DNA from: Candidatus Ozemibacter sibiricus
Lineage (GTDB): Bacteria > Muiribacteriota > Ozemobacteria > Ozemobacterales > Ozemobacteraceae
Direction: 5' to 3'
Assembly: GCA_003327425.1 (NCBI GenBank)
Contig: QOQW01000015.1
Coordinates: forward strand, 1 to 64,000
Length of the DNA: 64,000 bases
This document shows positions 24,664 to 32,890 of this stretch, in pieces. Numbering within the stretch: position 1 is the stretch's first letter; each line of letters starts with the position of its first letter. Made by a program: the position numbers and the translations under genes. A model generated the notes under the pieces. It saw only the letters and a program-made list of their open reading frames with translations. It had not been told where the DNA came from and did not search any database.

Positions 24664-27600
24664 GGCGCCTGCGAGGGTGCCTGGTCTGGGGCCTGGCGCT
24701 GACGTTCCTGACGATGCTCCTGGGGTGGGTTTTCTTCCCCCCGTCCCTGGTTCTTCCCGATTCGGTGCGGGCCGAAATCGATCGGCGGCTCGAAGGCCGA
24801 CTGGGGGTGGCGATCAGAACGGGGCAGATCCGCCTGGCGCACGTCGCCGGCCGGGTCGAGGTCGCCAGTCTGGCCATCGCCCTGCCTGGCGAACCGCCCT
24901 TTTTGACGGCCAGCGAAGCCGTGCTGACCTTTCCCTCTGGGACCGGCCTATCCGAATTCGTCCTGGGCAGGGCTGAGCCGGAATCGCTCGACATCGACGG
25001 CGTGCGGGTCGACCTGAGAACCTCGCACCCCGACTTGACGATGGCGCCCCGCGCTCGCCCCGGACAGCCTCCCCCTCTGAAGCGGGTTCGGGTTGGCGGG
25101 TTGCAGCTCTCGACCTGGGCCGGCGAGTTCGGTTTTCCCGTTCTTGCTCTTCTCATCGATCGGGCGAAAGGCATGGCCAACGCCAGCCTCCACCTCGCCG
25201 AAAACCCTTTCGGGGGCCAGGTCTGGGCGTCGGCCGCGATTCCTCTGGCCTCCGGGGAAGCCGCGCTGAACATTCGCGTCAGGGAATTCCAGGCCGGATC
25301 CATCCCCGGGCTGCTGTGGTTGCAATGGTGGTACGGTCTTCGGCTGGCCAGCGGTACCCTCGATGCGGATCTGGCCTGGCAGGGGCCCCTGCATCGGTGG
25401 CTGGGAAAAGGAGCCATCGATCTCATGGCGCTGGCCCGACGCGAGGTGACCGGCCGCCTGGCCTTGCGGGGCGTCGACATCGGCTACCAAGGCCTGCAAG
25501 GCCAGATTCGGCTCGATCTCGAACGGCCCGCGCCCACCCTGGCGCGGTGGTCGCTCGGACTGACAGCTGCCACAGGAACCTTGTCCCTGACAGGAACTTG
25601 GGACGCCACCGCCGGTCTGCCCGGCCGAGTCGCCTTCCAGGTGGCAGCATCGGGGTTCCAGATCGAACCCGCCTGGTTGACCCGCTTCCATCAGGGCCGG
25701 GAGACCGGGTTCACGCCGGGGCTGCTCGAGATGCAAGCCCAGGGCTGGACCGACGGGACCACCCTGGAAACTCGCGGCCAGGCCACGGCGACCCGCTGGT
25801 TGTACGAAGGCCGAGACCTGGGCGCCATCGGTCTCGCCTGGACCCAGACGAATGCCCTGGCCACGGCCACGTTCAGCGCCCAGCCGTTCGGCGGCACGCT
25901 CACCGGTTCGGCCGTGCTCGAACGGCTCGCCACCGGATCGTACGCGGGGCAGGTGGAGGGACAGGTCGATGGCCTCGATCTGAGTGCGGTTCCCGGGCTG
26001 CCAGCGATCGAGCGATCCGGCATCGGGCGTGGCCCCTTCCGGCTCCGCTTTCCGGCCGAGGGCGGAAAAGTCGCTTATGAGGCCGATCTGGAAATCGCCC
26101 GCCTCCGGATCAGGGCGTTCCGGGCTGCCAAGGTGAGGGCCCGCCTGAGTGGAATCGGTAGCCAGTGGGAACTGCACGACCCGCAGGCGGAATTCGACAA
26201 TGGCGGCCGGATCCTGTTGCAAGGCCAGGTCACCCCTGCGGGGTTCAACGCGACCGGGGCTTGTGACGGCATCGACCTGCAGGTTTTCGGCCTCTCGCCA
26301 GCCATCGCTTCAGGACCGATCTCCTTTGCCGGATCCTTGTCAGGCCCGCTTGACGAGCCGGTCCTGCGCGGGAATTTGTGGACCGACCGAGGGGCGGTGC
26401 TGGGGCATCCACTTGCCTCGTTCAAAGCGGGCCTGGAACTGGCACGGGGACAGCTCACGTTGGCTCCGATCCTGGCCCGAGGTCCGGGCGAATCCCAGTT
26501 CGATGGATTTCTAGCCTATGATTTCCGCCGGCGCCGCCTGACCGGGTATCACATCGGCGGCCTCGACCTCGATCTCCGCTATCTTCGGCCACTCCTGGGG
26601 CCGAACGCCAACCTGCTCGACGGGCGAATTTCCGGACATCTCCATTATCCTGATCAGCCCGGGAGCGCCATGGTGGGGTACCGCCTGCGCTCGATCGGGT
26701 TGCAGGTCGGCTCGGAGACGATCGATGCCGTCGAGATCGAAGGGACGTTCGGAGGAGGGCAGGGCGAGGTCCGACGTCTTGACCTCGCTGCCTTCAAGGG
26801 TACGGTCACCGGACAGGGCCGGTTCCTGGATAAAAACACATTTCTCGGAACGATCCGGGCCGATCGCCTTCAGGTGCAGCAGATCAGGTCGCTGACGCCA
26901 TGGTTGCCCGAAGCGAAAGGCGAGATCACCCTCGATGGACATCTCAATTGGTCGACCAGTCAGCGAACGGGTCGATTCACTCTGCTGGGAAAGGATCTGC
27001 GCATCCGCGGCCGTGACCTCGGCACCCTGGGGGCGGAGGTGATCATCGATACGGAGCGACTCAAGGTGCTCCAGGCCAGGTTCGACCGGATCGGGGTCAG
27101 TGCGTCCGGCGACCTGGCCTGGAGCGGTCGGCAGCCCTACCAAGCCGTCCTTCGCCTCGAGAAGACCGATCTTTCCTTCCTGCCCGCGGCCCACGGCTGG
27201 AAGGCGTTCGGCAAAGACGACCTGGTGGTCGATGGCCTCTGCCGGGTCGAAGGAACCCTGGCGCGCGGGCCGCCTGACATGATCGATGCCACGCTGAGCC
27301 GAGTGCAGATCCGGCGAGGCCAGGACGTGATCTCCTCTCCCCGTCCGGTGGAAATCCGGTACCAGAATGGCCTGGTCGAACTGCGGCAATTCGAACTGGG
27401 CTTCAAGGAAGGGTTGTTCGGTCTGCAAGGGACCTATGAGCCCGGCGGAACGATGGCTCTCACCGTCGCCGGATCGAACTTCTCGTTGCAGGCCCTCGGC
27501 AACCTGCTCGAGATCCCTGAGTGGGCCGTGGGCGGCAATCTCTCCCTCCAGGCGACCCTGCACGGGACCACGTCCCATCCTCATCTCAAAGGCCATCTCC

Positions 27601-29027
27601 GGATCGCTGACTGCGCCATGGCAGGGCGGGTGGTCCCGGAGATCCGGATGGGGTGCGAACTGACGCCGGCCCGCCTGCAGCTCGAGGAATTGCGGGTGCG
27701 GCTGCCCCATGTGCAGATCACGGCGGCCGGGACGGTGCCTTTTCCTGCAGAAGGATCCACCGAGAGCATGGACCTGCGGGTGCAGGTGGCCTCGGGCGTG
27801 CTCCTCGATCTGCCGACCTATCTGCCCGAGGTGTTTCAGCACGCGAGCGGGACGATCAGGGCCGGGTTGCATCTGACCGGACATCCCCGCCGACCGGCCG
27901 TGGCTGGAGATTTTCAGGTGAATGCCGACACCCTGGCCTTCCGAGGCATGCGGACCCCCCTGAAGCAGGTGGTGGTAGCGGCCCGCACCCAGAACGGAGT
28001 GATCGAGATCGACCCGATCGCCGCCCGGCTGGGCCGCGGGACCCTGAGCGGTCGGGGACGCCTGGATTTCACCACCGGCCTGGGGTCGATGTCGATCGAC
28101 CTGCGCGGCGACAAGCTGGACTTCGCATGGGGCGGCCTCGAGGCCAATGGCGTCAGTGTGAGCGCCACGGCGCAGGGCGACCCGTATCATCCGGTGGTGC
28201 GCGGCCTGTTGAGGATTTCCCGGGGGCGGTTCAATATCGCCGAAGGGCTGGGGGGGATGATGATCAACCGCATGCCCCTGCCCCTGGAAAGCCTCGACTA
28301 TCGGGTCGACATCGAGGCCCCGCGCAACTTCTGGGTACGACATTCCTTCCTGAATGCCGAAATGCGCGGGAAGGTCGGGCTCAGCGGGACCCTTGCCACC
28401 TACCGGCTGGACGGGACCATTCAGTGCGTCCAGGGCTGGCTGTTCTTCCAGCGACGGAAGTTCCTGATCGAAAATGGCGAACTGCGATTCGGCGACCGGG
28501 AAGGCATCATCGATCCCTACCTGTTCCTGAAATCGTCGACCAATGTGCAGAACACCCAGATCTTCCTGACGCTGGACGGCCAGCTGTCCAGCTTCACCCC
28601 GCGGCTGTACTCGAGCCCGCCGATGGCCGAAGGCGATCTGTTCGCGCTGTTGACCCTCGGACGCAGTCTCGAGCAGGCCCACCAGACCGATGCGCGCGAC
28701 TTGTTCGAAAAAGAGATCCTGGAAGGCCTGAAGAATACCTACCTGTCCGGCTTGCTCAGCTCGACCCTGTCGACCGCCTTCAATCTCGACGAACTCTACC
28801 TGGGCTCGCTCTTCGACCGGACGACCGGCATCACCCGCTCCTTCCTGCGGGTCGGCAAATACGTCGGGCGGAACTTTTTCTTCGCCTATGAGGGAACCAT
28901 GACCAACGAAGGACAGAAGACCTACATCATCGAATACCGCCTGCCGCGCGGGTTCCTGCTCAACCTCGAAGTCGAGAAGCCGATCAACCGCACGCGGATC
29001 GGCGTCAAATATGACTGGCGGTTCTGA
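24660..29027 (+). CDS. tamB: TamB / DUF490-family translocation and lipid-transport protein
   Basis: 1455 aa, within the usual 1200-1500. One N-terminal membrane helix (about 8-27) precedes a very long repetitive beta-rich periplasmic region. The DUF490 domain covers roughly the last 350 residues and ends YIIEYRLPRGFLLNLEVEKP followed by a terminal Phe. These proteins bridge inner and outer membranes and are linked to outer-membrane protein assembly and phospholipid transport. No tamA/BamA-type gene lies nearby. The start overlaps the upstream gene by ATGA. The presence of TamB is one of the main arguments for a diderm envelope. Confidence 0.92.
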   Translation: MRRLRGCLVWGLALTFLTMLLGWVFFPPSLVLPDSVRAEIDRRLEGRLGVAIRTGQIRLAHVAGRVEVASLAIALPGEPPFLTASEAVLTFPSGTGLSEFVLGRAEPESLDIDGVRVDLRTSHPDLTMAPRARPGQPPPLKRVRVGGLQLSTWAGEFGFPVLALLIDRAKGMANASLHLAENPFGGQVWASAAIPLASGEAALNIRVREFQAGSIPGLLWLQWWYGLRLASGTLDADLAWQGPLHRWLGKGAIDLMALARREVTGRLALRGVDIGYQGLQGQIRLDLERPAPTLARWSLGLTAATGTLSLTGTWDATAGLPGRVAFQVAASGFQIEPAWLTRFHQGRETGFTPGLLEMQAQGWTDGTTLETRGQATATRWLYEGRDLGAIGLAWTQTNALATATFSAQPFGGTLTGSAVLERLATGSYAGQVEGQVDGLDLSAVPGLPAIERSGIGRGPFRLRFPAEGGKVAYEADLEIARLRIRAFRAAKVRARLSGIGSQWELHDPQAEFDNGGRILLQGQVTPAGFNATGACDGIDLQVFGLSPAIASGPISFAGSLSGPLDEPVLRGNLWTDRGAVLGHPLASFKAGLELARGQLTLAPILARGPGESQFDGFLAYDFRRRRLTGYHIGGLDLDLRYLRPLLGPNANLLDGRISGHLHYPDQPGSAMVGYRLRSIGLQVGSETIDAVEIEGTFGGGQGEVRRLDLAAFKGTVTGQGRFLDKNTFLGTIRADRLQVQQIRSLTPWLPEAKGEITLDGHLNWSTSQRTGRFTLLGKDLRIRGRDLGTLGAEVIIDTERLKVLQARFDRIGVSASGDLAWSGRQPYQAVLRLEKTDLSFLPAAHGWKAFGKDDLVVDGLCRVEGTLARGPPDMIDATLSRVQIRRGQDVISSPRPVEIRYQNGLVELRQFELGFKEGLFGLQGTYEPGGTMALTVAGSNFSLQALGNLLEIPEWAVGGNLSLQATLHGTTSHPHLKGHLRIADCAMAGRVVPEIRMGCELTPARLQLEELRVRLPHVQITAAGTVPFPAEGSTESMDLRVQVASGVLLDLPTYLPEVFQHASGTIRAGLHLTGHPRRPAVAGDFQVNADTLAFRGMRTPLKQVVVAARTQNGVIEIDPIAARLGRGTLSGRGRLDFTTGLGSMSIDLRGDKLDFAWGGLEANGVSVSATAQGDPYHPVVRGLLRISRGRFNIAEGLGGMMINRMPLPLESLDYRVDIEAPRNFWVRHSFLNAEMRGKVGLSGTLATYRLDGTIQCVQGWLFFQRRKFLIENGELRFGDREGIIDPYLFLKSSTNVQNTQIFLTLDGQLSSFTPRLYSSPPMAEGDLFALLTLGRSLEQAHQTDARDLFEKEILEGLKNTYLSGLLSSTLSTAFNLDELYLGSLFDRTTGITRSFLRVGKYVGRNFFFAYEGTMTNEGQKTYIIEYRLPRGFLLNLEVEKPINRTRIGVKYDWRF

Positions 29028-29103
29028 CCGGTGGAAATGGGTTGACCAGGGAAGCAGATGAGCGACGCTCAACGGTACGGTATCATCGCAAGGTGACCCG
29101 GCC

Positions 29104-31920
29104 ATGAAGGAACGCCTCGAGCAACTGTTGAACATCCGGCCCGGAGAGTGGCGCGACCTGCTCACCCTCTGGGTGTTCAATTCCCTGATCTGGACCGGCC
29201 TCGCGCTCGGCGAATCGGTCGCGGAGACGCTGTTCCTGAAACGGGTGGGGGTCGACCTTCTGCCCTACATGTTCATTTTGTGCTCGCTGGTCGCCATTCC
29301 GCTGAGTCTGGTCTTCCATGAAATGCAGCAGCGGTTCGGCAAGATCGAGTTGTCGGCCATCCTGGTGGGGGCCGCAGTCGCCTCGCTCGGACTCTGCCTG
29401 ACCGTCATCGAGCGAGGGTGGATGGTCTTCGATCTGCCGATCGGCTTTCCGTTCCTGTATGTCTTGCAGAATGCCCTGGCCACCTTGCTGGGAGCCCATT
29501 TCTCCATCCTGATCGCCTCCCAGTTCACGACCCTCGATGCGAAACGCCTGGTGCCGCTGATTCTGTCAGGGTCGGTGGCGGGAGCGATGGCGGGTGGCGT
29601 CGTGGTCTCGCTGGCGGCCGAACGGTTCGGGGTGGTCAACCTTCTGTACCTCTGGATGGTCTTGCTGGCGGTGGCGCTCCTCTGGTTCATGCTGTTCTGC
29701 CGGCATCGGTTCGCGGCCCCGGTCGGGGTCGAAGAACGGGAAACCACGCCCAAATATGCGGTCGAATCGTGGCTGGAGCGCTTCTGGTACGAGGCGCGCG
29801 CCGTCCTCGATTCCCCGCTGCTGTTGCTGTTGGCGGCCTCGACCCTGTTCATGACCATCAGCCGGTATTTCATCGAGTACCAGTATTCGGAGATCTTCGG
29901 GGCCCACTTCCATGACGAGGTGGAGCTGGCCACCTTCTTCGGCCGGTTCACGATCATCTCGAACGTCGTCGCGTTGGTCTTTCAGAGCCTGATCACCAGC
30001 CGCATGATCCAGTGGCTGGGGGTCTCCAACGCCAATCTCTTCTACCCGATCTCGACCTTCCTGGCTTTCCTCGGAACGACCGTCTCGTACACCCTCTGGC
30101 CAGGAGTCTACGCCCGCTTCAACCAGGAAGGCTTCCGCCGGGCCGTCTTCCAGCCGGTGAGCAATCTCTTCTACAACGCCATTCCGGCGAAGCGCCGGGC
30201 GCGTTCGATCGCTTTCAATGAAAGCATCGTCATTCCGGTCGGGTCGATTCTGGCCGGGGCTCTGCTGATCGGCGTCCAGAGCAGGCCCCTGGCCTTCTCG
30301 GCCGTTTCGCTCTTGATCTGCGCCCTCTGGATCGCTCTGACCTGGGGGCAGCGCGAGGTCTACAGCAAAAGCCTGCTCGATCTGCTGAAGCGCTCCCTGA
30401 TCGAGCGGTTCACCCACGAGGAAAAGGACCTGGGAACCCTCGATCCCCAGACGCAGGTGCTGGTCATCGAGGCCATGAAAGATCCCAACGACGATGTGGC
30501 CGAGCTGGCGGCCGATCTGCTGATCAAATTCGGCAGCACCACCGCCCGGCTCGCCTTGTTGCGACAGGCCGCCACCGCCCGCCCCTCCTTGCAGAAGATT
30601 TTGCTGCGGAAGCTCTCCGCCTTCCCCAGCCCCGATACCAAAAGCTTTCTCTTGCGGTGCCTGGCCAGCGAAGATGAATCGGTGCGGCTGACCACGTTGC
30701 AGACCTTGATCCGCTATCCCCATGATGAAGAGATTCGCATGCGGGTCAGCGAATTCCTCGAAAGTCCAGATGTCCGGCAGCAGGCGGCCGCAGCGGCGGC
30801 GGTCATCCGCGGGGGCGATCTGGTGCAGATGATGAAGGCCCTGCTGATCCTGCAACGGCTGACCTTCAGCAAGGATCCCAAGGAAATCATCCTCGGCATC
30901 CAGACCCTGGGGGAAACCCGGGACGAGCGGTTCTGGGTGAACCTGCGCACCTACCTGTCGAGCCCGCAGCCAGAGCTGCGGCTGGCCGCCATGCGGTCCA
31001 TGGATCTGATGATCCAGGCCGGCGAGGTGGTCGAGCACCTCGAGATCCTGTATCGCCTGCTCAAAGACAAGGTCAGGGAAATTCGCGCCCTGGCGATCCG
31101 GATCATCGGACGGGTCCATCATCGCCAGAGCATTCCCCACCTGATCGACGCCTTGTCCGATCCCAGTCCGCGCAATCGCCGCCTGGCCCTGGAGGCCCTG
31201 TCGACCTACGGGGCCGAGGTCATTCCCGACCTGTTGATGGTCATCGATGACCCCCAGGCCACGCTGCATGGCCAGCTCGGCGCCGTCCGCCTGCTGACCC
31301 TGTCCCAGGAGCCGTCGATCCGGCAGAAGCTGACCAGCTTCGGCATGCAGAAGATCCGGACCATCTTCGAACTCAAGATCGACGAAGGGGTCGTGCGCAC
31401 CGAGCTGCCCCAACCGCAGGCCGAATTCATGGCCATGGTGCTGGCCGAGAAAGTCCAGGATCTCACCCGCGTGGTGCTGGCGCTGGTGGCCCCCGAACAG
31501 AATCAGGCCGCCCGCACCCTCTTCAAGAGTCTCTATTCCGCCAATCAGGAATCGATGAGCAATGCCATCGAGGTGCTTCAGACCATGGGCGAGGGAACGT
31601 TAATCTACCACCTGCTGCCCATCCTGGAAGGGCTGTCGTTCAAGCAGATCACCGATTACGGATCGCGCGTCTTCGGCATTCCGCGGCCCGATGGCCGGCA
31701 GGTGCTCGGGCGCCACCTCAAGTCGCTCGACCAGGACATCAAAGAGGCGGCCATCTATACGGTCGCCGCGGTCGGCCTGACCGAATTGACCCCCGCCATC
31801 CGCAAAATCAAGGAGACCGACATCAAGACTCCCTCTCTGCAGGAGGTCTGCGACTGGGCCCTTGACCAACTGGGGAAGGCCGGGCTATTCTCGGCACCGA
31901 CGGCTGCCATGACTCCCTGA
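29104..31920 (+). CDS. Nucleotide-transporter-like MFS membrane protein fused to HEAT repeats
   Basis: 938 aa. Residues about 15-415 form twelve or so membrane helices that resemble the Npt1/Npt2 ATP/ADP-translocase-like branch of the MFS superfamily. From about 440 to the C-terminus the protein is soluble and made of HEAT hairpins (for example DPNDDVAELAADLLIKFGS and later SPSPRNRRLALEALSTYGAE in outline). SD AAGGTGA before ATG 29104; a TATCAT sits 17 nt further up. The following gene encodes a cyclic-nucleotide-binding protein. In some relatives such a domain is reported on the same polypeptide, so the pair may be one split sensor-transporter. Whether it moves nucleotides is unproven. Confidence 0.78.
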   Translation: MKERLEQLLNIRPGEWRDLLTLWVFNSLIWTGLALGESVAETLFLKRVGVDLLPYMFILCSLVAIPLSLVFHEMQQRFGKIELSAILVGAAVASLGLCLTVIERGWMVFDLPIGFPFLYVLQNALATLLGAHFSILIASQFTTLDAKRLVPLILSGSVAGAMAGGVVVSLAAERFGVVNLLYLWMVLLAVALLWFMLFCRHRFAAPVGVEERETTPKYAVESWLERFWYEARAVLDSPLLLLLAASTLFMTISRYFIEYQYSEIFGAHFHDEVELATFFGRFTIISNVVALVFQSLITSRMIQWLGVSNANLFYPISTFLAFLGTTVSYTLWPGVYARFNQEGFRRAVFQPVSNLFYNAIPAKRRARSIAFNESIVIPVGSILAGALLIGVQSRPLAFSAVSLLICALWIALTWGQREVYSKSLLDLLKRSLIERFTHEEKDLGTLDPQTQVLVIEAMKDPNDDVAELAADLLIKFGSTTARLALLRQAATARPSLQKILLRKLSAFPSPDTKSFLLRCLASEDESVRLTTLQTLIRYPHDEEIRMRVSEFLESPDVRQQAAAAAAVIRGGDLVQMMKALLILQRLTFSKDPKEIILGIQTLGETRDERFWVNLRTYLSSPQPELRLAAMRSMDLMIQAGEVVEHLEILYRLLKDKVREIRALAIRIIGRVHHRQSIPHLIDALSDPSPRNRRLALEALSTYGAEVIPDLLMVIDDPQATLHGQLGAVRLLTLSQEPSIRQKLTSFGMQKIRTIFELKIDEGVVRTELPQPQAEFMAMVLAEKVQDLTRVVLALVAPEQNQAARTLFKSLYSANQESMSNAIEVLQTMGEGTLIYHLLPILEGLSFKQITDYGSRVFGIPRPDGRQVLGRHLKSLDQDIKEAAIYTVAAVGLTELTPAIRKIKETDIKTPSLQEVCDWALDQLGKAGLFSAPTAAMTP

Positions 31921-31938
31921 GGGTGAGGCCCCCCATTC

Positions 31939-32829
31939 ATGATCCTCATCGAAAAGATCCTGTTCCTGAAGAGGATCAGCATTTTCCAGAGTTTGAGCAG
32001 CCAGGAACTGCGGATGATCGCGGAAGTGCTCAGCGATGAGGAATTCGCCGCGGGGGAAGTCCTGTTCAACGAGGGCGAGCCAGGCGAATGCATGTATCTG
32101 CTGGTCGAAGGGAAGATCTCGATCTATACCGGAGTGCCCCCCAAGACCAAGAACCTGGCCGTCTTCGAGCCCGGCGATTTCTTCGGGGAGATGGGCCTCT
32201 ACGACGACAAGCCCCGAGCCGCTTCGGCCATGGCCCGGGAGAATTCCCGCGTGCTGGTGCTGCACAAGACCGATTTCTGCGATCTCATCGCCGAATATCC
32301 CCCGGTCGCGCTGGGCATCATGAAAGAACTCAACCAGCGCCTGCGCGCCACCAACCTGAAGCTGACCTCGTTCGAGGGCAAGTTCATCGACAAGGCGACC
32401 CAGCTCTACACGCGAGATTATTTCAATGACTGCCTGGCCACCGAATTTTTGAAAGCGAAAAAAGATGCGCTGCCGTTGTCGTTCCTGGTGATCCGGGTGG
32501 TGCTGGGGCCGATGCGGGAACCCGATCCGCCCGCCGCGTTCCTGATCGACCAGTTGCTCTGCGACATCGGCCGGATCCTGACCCTCCACCAGCGCCCCAC
32601 CGACCTCGTCGCCCGCTTCGCCCAGGACAAAGTGGCCGTCCTGCTGGCCGAAGCCAGCCGCACCGGCGCCGAGTCGTTCCTGCGACGGGTCAAACGAGAC
32701 ATCGACAAGCACCAGATCATTTTCACCGAGACCAGGCATCTCGAGATCCAGATCCAGTTCATGATCTTCAACTTCCCCGAAGATACCCAGGAACGAGAGG
32801 CCATGTTGAGCCTCCTCGAGAAGTGCTGA
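31939..32829 (+). CDS. Cyclic-nucleotide-binding domain protein with degenerate GGDEF domain
   Basis: 296 aa. Residues about 12-130 are a CRP-type cNMP-binding fold: FQSLSSQELRMIAEVL, then the phosphate-binding cassette FGEMGLYDDKPRAASAMA. There is no helix-turn-helix. Residues about 150-285 follow the diguanylate-cyclase pattern: LYTRDYFND in place of LTGLYNRRYF, a long helix, and ARFAQDKVAVLLAEA where RYGGDEFAVLL is expected. The catalytic GG(D/E)EF is replaced by AQDKV, so cyclase activity should be lost and the domain may only bind nucleotide or mediate contacts. It starts 18 nt after the transporter-HEAT gene, so it is probably co-transcribed. Confidence 0.82.
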   Translation: MILIEKILFLKRISIFQSLSSQELRMIAEVLSDEEFAAGEVLFNEGEPGECMYLLVEGKISIYTGVPPKTKNLAVFEPGDFFGEMGLYDDKPRAASAMARENSRVLVLHKTDFCDLIAEYPPVALGIMKELNQRLRATNLKLTSFEGKFIDKATQLYTRDYFNDCLATEFLKAKKDALPLSFLVIRVVLGPMREPDPPAAFLIDQLLCDIGRILTLHQRPTDLVARFAQDKVAVLLAEASRTGAESFLRRVKRDIDKHQIIFTETRHLEIQIQFMIFNFPEDTQEREAMLSLLEKC

Positions 32830-32890
32830 CGCCAGACGATGATCGGGCCGAACGCCCGCGGGGAAAGCCAGGCCCAGCTCCGATCTGTCG

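Noticed and set aside
26511-29180. 889-codon minus-strand frame opposite tamB
   Set aside because: Shadow of the tamB frame. Gly/Gln-rich with no recognisable domain or RBS.
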